The notes beneath the pieces are model-generated. The model did not search any database and was not told the DNA's origin. It saw nothing but the letters and a program-made list of their open reading frames with translations. A stretch of DNA of 64,000 nt from Phorcus lineatus (lineage: Eukaryota > Mollusca > Gastropoda > Trochida > Trochidae): the NCBI GenBank assembly GCA_921293015.1, contig OV121092.1:13708001-13772000 (forward strand), written 5' to 3'. The position numbers and the translations under genes were made by a program. Below, piece by piece: positions 24,261 through 34,080 of this stretch. The stretch's first letter is position 1; every line of letters starts with the position of its first letter.

Positions 24261-24423
24261 TAACTGCATAGTGATGTTATCTTCTCCCCTTATATCTATT
24301 CTCCAACGAATCAATGCCGACCAATAAAAATAACTGACTCCACTTTCATGTCACAATCAGCTCAGGATTTTTCTAGGGTATTAAAAATGAAATTTATGTT
24401 TGTACTTTCATTCAAAGTAAATG

Positions 24424-25085
24424 TACGAGGGGTGACTGGTAAGTAGTGAGGTTCCATCGGACAGCCTGACAACAAAATGGCATCAAGCTATACACTTGCA
24501 CTGGGTCGTTTCTCAGGCTCTGTCACCAACTTTCAATACATTGGCTGAAAGTGTTTTCCCTTTACAGAAAGTGGAGTAAGTTTTGATCAGAAAAAGACTT
24601 TACCGAGTCGTGAGCTGTGATAAAGTATCTGGATAAAAAGCATCCTGCTTCGTCAGCGTAATTGAATCCCCTGATCGAGCTCCTTCCATACCCTGATCTC
24701 TTTCGAGCAAAATCCCTCGTACGGCTGGCGCGGCTTGTTGTTCGTGGCTGTGCTCACCTGTTATTATTTAAGCCCATGAAATGTCAATAGGAGCTTGAAG
24801 CTGTTCTATTGAAGTTAACAGAATTTTCCATCTGGGTTGTGCCGCTGTTACTGGATGCGAGTCGTCTCATTGGCTGGTTAGAGAGCTAGCGATACGAGGC
24901 TTTTGGCCTAAAGGATATCAGGGTATGTGGAAGGAGCTGGATCAGCGGATTCAATTACACTGATGTAGCCGGATGGATAAAAGTGTTTAACAATGTGAGC
25001 CATGATGATATTGTTGAGACAATAGGGGATGATACTCCTTCATATGCCACGATCCAATTGTCAGCTGTAATCAAGGGTGGGAGAT
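24424..25085 (+). mobile_element. Mariner relic (5' TIR and N-terminal transposase), interrupted by a MITE
   Basis: Starts at a TA with a mariner-type TIR 'tacgaggggtgactggtaag'. Decayed transposase N-terminal sequence reads AVIKYLDKK up to 24,640. It resumes after the inserted MITE as NNVSHDDIVETIGDDTPSYA, matching the mariner helix-turn-helix region (…HDDMV..LGDDAPSYATV). A stop lies just before AVIKYL and the sequence dissolves after about 25,085. The rest of the transposase and the 3' TIR are not found, so it is dead. Confidence 0.8.
24641..24975 (-). mobile_element. MITE family A, 335 bp, nested in the mariner relic
   Basis: Both ends are present ('catcctgcttcgtcagcgta' on the left, 'cactgatgtagccggatg' on the right). 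The interior is reversed relative to the copies at 17315 and 40693. It is flanked by 'gataaaaag' and 'gataaaag', a probable 8-9-bp target duplication, and it splits the mariner frame between AVIKYLDKK and NNVSHDD. Confidence 0.9.
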
Positions 25086-25849
25086 AGCATTTAGAACAAT
25101 AACCAACTCATGATCGATATCAAACGGTGGCATCAGCAGAAATTGTTAAAATATCCATGATATGTAATCATGTAACGATTCATAGCTAAAAGGTTCTTTA
25201 ATAGCCCGAGAAACGCTTGTATTAGGATAAAGGTTAGTGTAGGAATAAATGACGGATCCACCTCTTCTCTGTGTTACATAGTGTTATTGGACTTCAGGAT
25301 CTGAGAATCTAAGAACTGTCCAAAAGTAGCTCGATTCTGGCACTATTTGCACGTTGGATTGGTATCATATCGCCTCAGAAAATCTGCTCCTGAAATTTCC
25401 AGCATTGATGAATACACGAAGGAAACAGTGAAATTCTGATACAGATTTTTATTCAGTTGAATAGGGATTGGTAAAAAAGCATGTGGCTTATATCAACACC
25501 TCTCCCAAGTACATTTTCAAAACATCCCACGAGTATGGCTTTCAGAAATCAACATTATACAATGTACACGTATATCAAACATATCAAATACTGTGATGAG
25601 AAGATGTTTACGTTATAAATGCTACTGAATGAAGATAGCTGATGCTCTTTATTTGTATCTAATTGACGGATTGATGTTTAAGTAAATTTATTATGAATAA
25701 TGTTTCAATTCAAATTCAAAAGCATAAGAAATAAATTAATCGGTGAATTTAATCTCGACTTACTCTTTAAATCATTATACTTATAAACTGACATTTAAAA
25801 AAAACGATATACACTTTTAGTGATGTTGTACTTGAAACAACTCGTGTAA

Positions 25850-26190
25850 ACAACAAATTAAAGTTGCACACATGATTTTAGTATCCACTAATATAAAAAC
25901 AAATAACTTGATAACTTTTCGACCAAAGGGTATTCTTTTTTGTATGTAAACCTATTAGCTTTAACCTTCAAAAGAAAAATATGCTTTGATCTCTGTCTAT
26001 CCTAGACCCCCGAGTTGTATCAATACTGTCAATAAGTGTCATAGTGTGTCTCCAAAAAAATCTTTGATCCTGGAAACAACAGTATCTGAATCAAACGAAT
26101 TAAGGATATTTTTACAAAAATGATGTGAGTCTACAGCAACCATTTGTATGATTAGCGTAGCTGACGTTAAATTACAAATTGGATATTTTC
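25850..26190 (+). repeat. Direct duplication, copy 1 (partner 28140-28460)
   Basis: Shared words with 28140-28460 in the same orientation include 'gagttgtatcaat.ctgtcaa', 'aacaacagtatc', 'taaggat.ttt' and 'tatgattagcgtag'. Spacing is about 2.28 kb. The frame open in the second copy (28184-28435, 83 codons) is full of stops here, so the shared sequence is probably not coding. Confidence 0.7.
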
Positions 26191-26650
26191 TTACTTACGG
26201 TGTATAATAATAATTAGAAATAAAAATATAGAATATAAAAATAATTTTGCCAATTGGACCCAAGTTCCGAAGTCGAATAGCCAACTTCCATAATCATTCA
26301 ATCAGTATCGATCAATTCTTTTAAAAGGTTAAATCATAGCAAAGTTAATTAATATTGTAGAGAAAAGGGATTTATGTTAATGTAATTGACACGTTTAAAG
26401 TTATTGATAACAGCTGAAATACAACATTTTCATTACATTATTTGTTAACAAAGCCGTCTATTTCAAACATGTTACCAAACTAACGACACATACAGCATTC
26501 TCTAAAGAACAAATAGGGAGTTCAAAGACATGAACAGTATGTTTTGTTTTGACAGTAATGGATACTTCAGTCCTTCAGTTCAAATTAACCAATCTATCTA
26601 TCAAGCCTGGTTAAACCCTCAGGTGCCTATACAAAATTTCATCAAGAGGT
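26191..26650. other. No gene recognised
   Basis: AT-rich DNA. The start of an 82-codon plus-strand frame at 26530 lies here, but only its C-terminal half carries a recognisable motif (next entry). Confidence 0.4.
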
Positions 26651-26778
26651 TTACTTATTGTCATTTACGGTCCAGATCTGGCCCAAGCGACTTCTATCTT
26701 TTTCACAATTTGAAATCACACTTGCGCGGTACAATATTTGGTAATGATGATGAACTGTCTTGTTTAGAAAAACTCTAA
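26651..26778 (+). pseudogene. Mariner transposase C-terminal fragment
   Basis: The frame contains SGPSDFYLFHNLKSHLRG followed by FGNDDEL. This is the mariner region around the third catalytic Asp (…PSDFHLFGPLK…, …F.DDEEV). It ends at a stop after CLEKL, short of the usual C-terminus. It may belong to the element that starts at 24424 if the intervening 1.6 kb was rearranged, or be an independent relic. Confidence 0.7.
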
Positions 26779-27139
26779 AAGACTTATTGAGTAGTATTTG
26801 TAGATGCATTCTTGAGTTTAAAGAGACTAATTCCGTGTATAAGAACATAAATTCAAACTTGTTTTTGTTCATAAGAATTTCGTTTTACTTAGAATAAACA
26901 GGAGATCAAAGATTATCCGTTTGGTATGACTGCCTAATTGCAGGAAACACTCATGGTTGGGAACATAGATTTTGAATATTAAATGAAGTAATAAGAGACG
27001 GACTTTTAAATTTAACATACTAAAAGGGATTGTTAATTGCAAAAATCCTATTTCCTTTTTTCCCGAAATGTAGACAAAATTAAGAGATTAGGTAACGGCA
27101 AAATTGATACTTCGAAAGTATTAGCCTATTCGTAAGAAG

Positions 27140-27340
27140 TCTAAGAAAGTCTTACTATCTCTCTACTGCTTAAATTACGTATTCATCCTCTCTGTGACCG
27201 GGTTTTAAGCTTTAATGAGAAGAATGAAGCAATTGTATCTCCTTCCGAATTCCTTTAGACAGGATAATCTTAAGAGGCATAATCCCGTACTCGACCAGAG
27301 GTTGTTAAAGTGAAGACGTTATTGGAATAGAATTACAGAA
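27140..27340 (+). pseudogene. Exon-like block X, copy 3, frameshifted
   Basis: Direct-orientation, more diverged copy of 22861-23060: SKKVLLSLYCLNYVFILSV, then a frameshift to LSFNEKNEA and several stops, then PEVVKVKTLLE. It lies outside the inverted duplication, so this block has been copied separately. Confidence 0.35.
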
Positions 27341-27822
27341 CACAATGTTTGAATCGACGTGAAATACAGAATCAGCACATTTCTCAAAGAACAACATCTT
27401 TCTAGCTAAGGAGTGATAAAATAGTTGAGCTTAATGAATTGGAAAGCACTATGTTATAATTGTGATTAATCAAGATATACGTTGTTAGGGAAATTAGACA
27501 TGTGTTGGATAGTTTGCCAGCACGGTTTTTCCCCAATGTCTGAAAACTCGGTAAGTCTGAACATGAGTCAGATTCGCTGAAATCTTGCAATTTGATGCAA
27601 TTTGTTTTTATATTTTTTTAAATAAACTATTTACCAGTTCTCAAGTTCTCTTCATATCTTTGAAAAAACAGTCACAGATGTGTCAAATGATGAAAAGGTT
27701 ATGCAATGACATTTTTCTTTTTGTCGATCAAGCACGCCTACGGCCCTTGGGCTGATAAATCAGTCTCGGGTTAAAGTGACCGGTGAAAAGAAAACTGTAA
27801 TGTGATACCCTATTAGCAGTGG

Positions 27823-27823
<1 letters not shown>
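27341..27823. other. No gene recognised
   Basis: AT-rich DNA with short frames only. The stretch just before the G run ('cggcccttgggctgataaat') has no recognised role. Confidence 0.45.
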
Positions 27824-27863
<40 letters not shown>

Positions 27864-27905
27864 AGGAGTGTTGGTTGGTTCAGTGGGTCCGGACCCCCCC
27901 CCCCC
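27824..27905. repeat. G39 run with a nearby C12 run
   Basis: Thirty-nine consecutive G (27824-27862) are followed after 31 bp by twelve C (27894-27905), with 'gggtccggacccc' between them. The strand could form G-quadruplexes or a hairpin. The exact G count is an assembly-sensitive number. Confidence 0.8.
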
Positions 27906-28139
27906 TCCCCTTTTTAAAATCAATCATAGATTCTTCAAGTCCCCCTTTTCAAAAATTAAAACTCCAATGTTTCTTGGATTTTAGATTTGGTTGTATCCAT
28001 AGTAAATTGCCAATCGTTTTCATAAACGTTAACAACGAAAATAATATTGTCGCACAAAAGAAAATCAAAACACCTCCTATAATTTGTCAATCATTTTTAT
28101 ATTAAGGCAACAATACAAATAAGGAATACTTGATGTTGG

Positions 28140-28460
28140 GACTAAAATAACAAATTCCAGTCTACAAATTGGTCTAGTGTCCATTGAAATCTAACCTGAT
28201 AACCTTACGACCACAGAATAGTTCTGTTCAATGTATACCCATTAGCTATAATCTTCAAACGAAACATCTACTTTCATCTTTGTCTGCCCCCGTCTCTCGA
28301 GTTGTATCAATGTTGTCAACGCTAAGTAGTGTGTCGATCAAATACTTGGATCGTAAAAACAACAGTATCAAACTCGAACCATTTAAGGATGTTTGTAGAA
28401 ATAATTTGCTTTTTGGCAAGAAGTTATATGATTAGCGTAGCGTAGCCCAGGTTTGATGGA
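28140..28460 (+). repeat. Direct duplication, copy 2 (partner 25850-26190)
   Basis: See 25850-26190. This copy has an 83-codon frame (28184-28435) not conserved in its partner, and ends in the shared 'tatgattagcgtag'. Confidence 0.7.
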
Positions 28461-29324
28461 CATTAAAGAAATAGTGAGTAATTCCGAAGAAAATTTACTC
28501 GCGAAATTTCGATCTAAAATATTATACAAAGTCACATCGCCATACAATTTCCATTATCATAAGAAAAGCAACGTTTTAATTATTATGTTGATATTTTGAA
28601 TGTACGCCCTAATTTACAAAAGTTAAGTGCTAAGTATAAGGGAATCTCAAAAAGATTTTCTCTACATTTATTATTTTTCATTGTCATATAAAGACGAATT
28701 TTGTTCATACCCAAGTCATTATAAAAAATGTGAAAAATTTGAAAAGATATGAAGTTCTCACGCAAAACCTTCATCAAAATAAAGGATTCAGTCCTGAAAA
28801 ACTGACAAACCTTATTCTAACAGCCATGGAGAACGCCGTCATTGTAAATTGTCCGTACTGATTATCATTCAGAGTTTATTTGTTTTTTGGTGTTTAAGTG
28901 AAATCACTTCACTTTTTTAATTCATATATGAAAGTGCTATAATTGGAGTCAATAGATGTTTTGATTAAATCTCTAAAGAGAATCAACCTTACTCGAATGA
29001 CAATTATGAAATAAAGAGCAATTGTATATACTAATTGCAATCGTTGCAAAAGGTATTCATCAGTCGACTGACGTCTTGTAGTAAAAAATAGATTTGTTGT
29101 TCTGCGCATTCCTAGACAACATTATGGATGTATATGTAAAATGACTTACATAAATTTCTTCGGACATTATTTAACTAGCTTCAAAGAAATATTTTGGTGA
29201 TTTTTTTTGTATAAAGGTATAAACATTCCCTTTCACGGAACATTAAAATTTTGAACCAATTAATATCTGCATTACTTACATTTCATTTCGGTATGTGTCA
29301 GTTACAAAAACCAGGCATTCATAC
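28461..29324. other. No gene recognised
   Basis: AT-rich DNA with no recognised motif or repeat. Confidence 0.5.
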
Positions 29325-29419
29325 TTGCTTAATCTTTGTTGAAGAACCTTGCTTAATCTTTGTTCAAGAACCTTGCTTAATCTTTGTTAAAGAACCTTGC
29401 TTAATCTTTGTTAAAGAAG
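29325..29419 (+). repeat. 24-bp tandem repeat, four units
   Basis: Four units of 'ccttgcttaatctttgttaa' plus 'agaa', with one to three differences. In a plus frame it encodes EPCLIFV repeats, but the surrounding frame is short and unremarkable. Confidence 0.85.
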
Positions 29420-29503
29420 TGGTATGTATTTGCAATGATATGTACTTACTATGCCTAACTGCTTTAGTTTAATACTTAATATATTTGTCTTTTATAGATA
29501 TTT

Positions 29504-29841
29504 ATCCTTCCTGCTAAATCAGCGAATATGAAGCAGCTCGCGCTCCTTCCTAATACCCTGATCTCATTCAAGTCAAAAGCCTCCTATCGCTAGCTATCTA
29601 ACCAGCCAATGAGAAGTCTCCCATCTAGCAACAGCGACACAACCCGGATGGAAAATCCGTTGAGTTCAAGAGAGTAGCTTCACGCTCCTTGCATAACGAC
29701 ATTCCATTGACTGAAATAATAACAGGTTAACTAAGCCACGAATATCAAACCCATCCAGCCGTACGAAGCATTTTGCCCAAAAGAGTTCAGGGTAATAGGA
29801 AGGAGCGAGAGCGGATTCATACACGCTGATTTAGCCGGATG
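29504..29841 (+). mobile_element. MITE family A, 338 bp
   Basis: Left end 'atccttcctgctaaatcagc' and right end 'acacgctgatttagccggat', with the complete family interior including 'gccgtacgaagcattttgcc'. It abuts a SINE fragment at its right end. Confidence 0.88.
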
Positions 29842-29999
29842 CATTGTGGTGAAACCTGCTAGCATCGGAAATAGAAAAGCATGGGTAGTACTGTTTGTAA
29901 ATTCATCAACACCTTACTGCGTGTCGAACAATTCTCCACTGCAGACAAAGTTGCTGAGCCCCTTCACTCGTTGTGTTAACCACTGCGCTATCTCGCCCT
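29842..29999 (-). mobile_element. tRNA-derived SINE fragment, tail replaced by a MITE
   Basis: Retains 'gcattgtggtgaaacctgct', 'ctccactgcagacaaagttg' and the A-box side 'aaccactgcgctatctcgcc'. The B-box region is deleted ('gagccccttcactcgttgtg'). The distal 3' domain is missing where the MITE ends. Confidence 0.75.
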
Positions 30000-30628
30000 C
30001 GGGGATTCAGTATAAAAGATCGGAACATTCGGACAAGATTAGTCGTGATAATGTCAAGGGCAATGCTTCCTGGCATCTATTTCGTCTCATAATAAGCATA
30101 GGGTCATCAACAGTGTAAATGGTAAGGACATAAACTAAAGCATGTAACTGTTAGAACAACAATATTTATTTACCGTATCTCGCATCCAGATGTTGTAAAC
30201 TTGCGTATTTCCTCGTAATGGTCTCTCTTCCTGTGTATCTGATACACTACAGAACGATTCAAATGGTTCTTCAGACTACAATTGAAACACTCATTGAAAT
30301 TTATAAATAAACATGCCAACTCCAAATTGTTTTAGTAAGGATTTTTTCGAATTCTCATGATACTGATTGCCATGAAATCTTCTCTTTCACTTTACAAACT
30401 AAACCATACGCAGAGATACATGCGGTTCTGAAATCCCTTTAGCTGCATGCTTTTATCATTGGCAACACGATCTGATGTACCATCTTTGTACCACCAGTGT
30501 TGCGCTAGTACTCTTACCTTTCAAAACTATAGAAAATAAGGCTTAGTATAATGATATCATTTTGACTGTAGATAACGGCTTGTATTTATGTTATAAGTTG
30601 TATTTACCTGAATCAAAAACAAAATAAG

Positions 30629-30826
30629 GTGAGGTGAGGTGATTTGGTGTTAAACGCCGCTTTTTAGAGTATTTAACTCATATCACGACTTCTAGTATTA
30701 ATGCAGGGAAAAAGCCCGCAACGCCAGTATGGCTATGCATTGCGATGAAACCTGCGAGCATCGACTTAAACTAGCAAACCATGGGTTGTACTGCACTGAT
30801 ATTCAGTAAAGCATTGCAAAAAAAAC
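30629..30826 (-). mobile_element. tRNA-derived SINE, tail and body only
   Basis: Contains the 3' end ('gaggtgatttggtgttaaac') and body through 'accatgggttgtactgcact', ending at 'gcattgcaaaaaaaacccta'. The tRNA head is absent. Confidence 0.85.
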
Positions 30827-31392
30827 CCTAACGGAACAAGTAAAGATTAAGCACATAATTTTAATGTCGAACTCTCTTTTAGATATAGTTGGGAAACTTG
30901 TACTAGACCGCTTATGAAAATCATATTTTATATAATATTCAAAAAAGTAATCCTTCTTCAGTTTTAGACATGACCAAATTTTTTGTCTGTCCCGAGAAAA
31001 GGCAACTATAAATGTCTACATATACTTTGGTAGGTAAATGACCAGTAAATGACCGGTTATTGATTGATGATGAGTGTAGAGTAGGTATCAATCACACTTA
31101 ACGAGCCTGACTCTCTCCAAATTCCAAAGGAGGACGTGCATCATCACTGGAAACTAGCTCTATGTTCAATTTGGTCCACTTACCTCTTAAACTACCAACG
31201 TTAGTAACTATTAACCGCTGTCTTCCTCTCATTTTGTCTTTCATTCCGTCTGTTTCCGTTTCCCTCCCTGATCTAAAGATCTTTTTGGACGATTTTCATC
31301 AACGTATTGAATGACTGAAATGTTGTTAAAGGCTCGTTAAATCCCATTCCTCACTCACTAAACAAAACTGCGACAGCAGATTCGTGAAAAGT
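30827..31392. other. No gene recognised; pyrimidine-rich stretch at 31205-31275
   Basis: The pyrimidine-rich piece resembles the inner part of MITE family D, but the TIRs are not visible. 'ggctcgttaaatcccattcc' near 31330 is repeat-like. Confidence 0.4.
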
Positions 31393-31556
31393 TTATTTGT
31401 TGTTTAACGCCACTTCTAAAATTATTTCATTTATATCACGGGCGCTTAAATTCTTTCAGGGAGAGAGTCCGCAACACTATTGTTGCTATACATTGCGATG
31501 AGAACGGTTTGAAGGAGCAAGTATTTGTATTGAGGTAAAATTCAATGTAGGGAAAT
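31393..31556 (-). mobile_element. tRNA-derived SINE, degraded tail fragment
   Basis: 'tgtttaacgccacttctaaa' and 'gcaacactattgttgctata' align with the SINE 3' domain. The head is missing and divergence is high. Confidence 0.65.
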
Positions 31557-31664
31557 ATTTAACAAGTTTTCCAAAGTAAATGGTTCAAACTCCAGCAAAT
31601 TATCACGAATTAACACAAAAATATTAGTGAAAGCTCACAATCATTAATAGAAAGCTCTTTTAGA

Positions 31665-31736
<72 letters not shown>

Positions 31737-31794
31737 GTATTAAAAAATACAGAGAAGATGTAAATCAACTTTCACAATCATGACTTTATCTTTT

Positions 31795-31842
31795 TTCCAA
31801 TATGCATATTTCTGCTTCTTGATTCGAAGCTTCTTCAGGGAA
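31795..31842 (-). ncRNA. Hammerhead ribozyme-like motif, left arm
   Basis: Exact reverse complement of the motif at 32298-32345, so the same stems, CUGAAGA and GAAA core elements are present on the minus strand. Confidence 0.65.
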
Positions 31843-31859
31843 TGTATGATTGAAGCACA

Positions 31860-32148
31860 AACAAATTTCTATGTCATTTCTTGTGAAAAGTGTGGTGTAA
31901 CATACATTGGACAAACGAACAACTTGCAAAACAGAGTAACAGTTCACAAACAACAAATAAGAGATGATAATTTAAGACACTTAAAAGTTAGGAGACATAT
32001 ATCTCAATGTAGTAATGGTGCTTTTAAAATATTTCCTTTTTACGAAATATTCAATAATGGAGGTGACATTACATCACAATTGCTAACAAAGGAACAGTAC
32101 TTCATTAACAAATTTTCTCCTTCATTGAACAGCGTCATAAATCCCTAA
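31860..32148 (+). pseudogene. Penelope-like GIY-YIG endonuclease domain, 5'-truncated
   Basis: The frame is open from an ATG at 31780, but its first 26 or so residues translate the inverted arm. The element's own protein starts about residue 27. It reads FYVISCEKCGVTYIGQT, NNLQNRVTVHKQQI, then VRRHISQC and KEQYFINKFSPSLNSV before the stop at 32148. Visible GIY-YIG features are the Tyr of FYV, YIG (residues 42-44), Arg52, His56 and Glu105. The CxxC (35 and 38) just before YIG is typical of the Penelope group. This domain nicks the target DNA in the family. The frame has no stop or frameshift, but the reverse transcriptase part is absent. Confidence 0.85.
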
Positions 32149-32297
32149 TCCTATCACTGCCAATTCAAACCTATTAGATTTAAGAGGGGATAACTCACCA
32201 GGACGATTGTTGATTATTTTGATGTTTGTGTTGCATTGTGTTGTTACTTAGATACACTGAAGACTATTTAAGACTGCTGCTGTGCTTCAATCATACA

Positions 32298-32345
32298 TTC
32301 CCTGAAGAAGCTTCGAATCAAGAAGCAGAAATATGCATATTGGAA
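32298..32345 (+). ncRNA. Hammerhead ribozyme-like motif, right arm
   Basis: Stem I: TTCC (32298-32301) with GGAA (32342-32345). Core CTGAAGA (32302-32308). Stem II: GCTTC (32310-32314) with GAAGC (32322-32326), loop of seven. Core GAAA (32328-32331). Stem III: the palindrome ATATGCATAT (32331-32340). The cleavage-site nucleotide would be T32341 after U16.1 at 32340. This is the hammerhead layout with CUGANGA and GAAA in place. Weak points are an A-A pair at the base of stem II (32309/32327) and a loopless palindromic stem III, which would favour dimer folding as in known short-stem-III hammerheads. Confidence 0.65.
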
Positions 32346-32442
32346 AAAAGATAAAGTCATGATTGTGAAAGTTGATTTACATCTTCTCTGTATTTTTTAA
32401 TACTTTCATATATACTTCTCCACGATTGATACTTCTTACATT

Positions 32443-32529
<87 letters not shown>

Positions 32530-32531
<2 letters not shown>

Positions 32532-33014
32532 TACACACACAATTTGATAGTGTTTAAATTAATTAACAGTCCGCTGAACAAATTATTATGACCGTGTCTT
32601 AATTAAAAAATTCTTTTCGTGCCTACGTATACGCTTTTGGTTACGAACTCATCAACCACACACGCACGTCGACACTGTGGCGTCGAAAGATGTTTTTTCT
32701 ATTTTCTTTGAGGTCAAATTAATTCAGTAAGACTTTGAGACGAGTAAATGATGATTTTGAATCAATTGAAATCCACGAATCATCGCAACTAAAGAAACTT
32801 AATTCTTAAACTTAAAATCGCATGTTTTTCGTCAAATTAGACGAAACTAAAAGTTTGTCTGTTTGCGCTTTCGAATTGTTATACGTGAAAGAGTAAGACT
32901 ATTCAGACAAACAAATTTCAGAAAGATTGGTTGAAAATATATTTATGGCTATACTTTGATCCAGTCAAAAATGTAATGGTTTATTCTTACAGATCGGCCT
33001 ACCCAGCCTTTGTT
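32530..33014. other. No gene recognised
   Basis: AT-rich DNA with no motif seen. Confidence 0.5.
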
Positions 33015-33364
33015 CATTCTCTCCACAGAGGAAGCTCCGTCACAATTCCTATACCAACCTCTGTCCTAATACCACTGTTTCTAGGTCTAGAAATACAGAC
33101 GCTTGATTTGATGCAAATCAAAGCTAATTGTGCCATAATAGAAGATTATGTTTGAAGATCGTCACTCATAAAGCCTCGCTTTTGTCTGTATGCTTTGGTA
33201 GTGTTAACTTTTTTCGAATGCGTACTTCACGATTGAGTCTTCATTAGGGAACATAGTCATTATTTTCTCGCTAGGAGAGCATGCCGGAAGCCCGAGGAGA
33301 GCTCGTATCAAGACAGAGGTTAGTAAAGGTATTAACGTAGGATCTTCATCTTGGGGAGAGAATG
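33015..33364. mobile_element. MITE family B, internally deleted
   Basis: The left TIR ('cattctctccacagaggaag', 'ctccgtcacaattcctatac') and right TIR ('caagacagaggttagtaaag', 'cttggggagagaatg') are present. The middle lacks the conserved MMQSQNEAFVFC-type segment found in the other copies. Confidence 0.8.
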
Positions 33365-33619
33365 GCCTATGCCAAAAATACTGATTTCGTGAATCGCAAC
33401 TCTCGTTTCAAAACAAAATGGTGTAAAACATCCAAAGAACGCCATACATTGTTCTAGTAGGGACGTATACTTGGACACATCATCAGGTACAAGTTAATGG
33501 AATGTAATGAATCCAGATGAAAATTCCAAGGCATGATAGTTAAGAGTATTGGAGCATTCAGCCCTGGTGTACACTCATTTAGATTTGCAATCCAATAGAT
33601 TGAAGAAATTCTTCAAAGG

Positions 33620-33790
33620 CATTTAGAAGTTGGGGTAGCGATACAAGACAGTGTTATGGATGACAACGTCTTTGTTTATATCACATGACGTTTCTGGGCT
33701 ACTTCCTGCCCCTTCATCAGGTGGATCATGAACACACAGTATGGTGCAGTATATATAGGTATACAGGAAACCATAAATTGGGTACAAACA
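33620..33790 (-). mobile_element. Probable older Penelope-type 3' tail with degenerate hammerhead core
   Basis: The minus strand carries CTGATGA (33720-33714), a GGGC/GCCC stem II, GAAA (33694-33691) and ACGTC. 'ataaacaaagacgttgtcat' follows downstream. The layout mirrors the motif at 32298, but stem I is poorly paired (mismatch next to the core). No endonuclease frame is recognised next to it. Confidence 0.35.
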
Positions 33791-34080
33791 GTAAGTGAGA
33801 TAAAAGGATAATACTACAGAGAAAGAGTGTTGTTACAATACTGAATGTTTACACAGAGGTCTTGTATTAAAAGACTGAAGTCTCAAGACTCAAAATTAGG
33901 TTAATTGATTGTTAATTATTCATTTTCACAAATAACTAATTATCAGGTTTATGGAATGTCAACTTTAACATTTTACCATAACAAGACTCAAGGCACGGAT
34001 TCTTATAATATCGATACTAAATTGGAATATGAATTATAAAAATGTTCACTTTCATAGTAAGTAGTAAGTAAATAAAGGTG

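Larger units (their letters stand above)
18905..24350 (+). repeat. Right arm of the large inverted segmental duplication
   Basis: Partner of 4736-11695. Strong block matches include 21430-21930 ('aggtggcattatcttaatta', 'gcaattaagataattgacc', 'caacaagag'), 22855-23075 and 24110-24350, all inverted relative to the left arm. Copy-specific additions here are a SINE (19473), a foldback element (19164) and a threefold 31-bp repeat (21661). Confidence 0.7.
31669..32529 (+). mobile_element. Penelope-like element, short copy with inverted arms between (AT)n tracts
   Basis: Order: an (AT)n tract (about 31669-31730), an arm, a GIY-YIG endonuclease remnant (31860-32148), 132 bp, then the same arm inverted (32281-32413), 'acttctccacgattgatact' and a second (TA)n tract (about 32444-32529). 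The arms 31727-31859 and 32281-32413 are perfect reverse complements over 133 bp. Each contains a hammerhead-like fold. Penelope-like elements are known for C-terminal GIY-YIG domains, terminal repeats in direct or inverted orientation, and hammerhead motifs in them. The reverse transcriptase domain is missing, so this copy is non-autonomous. Arm identity implies a recent insertion or recent arm copying. Confidence 0.85.

Noticed and set aside
31669..32529. CRISPR-like or prokaryotic interpretation of the inverted arms
   Set aside because: Only two arms, inverted, around a Penelope-type domain; the window has eukaryotic repeat content throughout.
32357..32581. Minus-strand frame of 74 codons with a Tyr-Ile run
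   Set aside because: The (YI)n segment is only a translation of the (TA)n microsatellite, and the rest is the Penelope arm.
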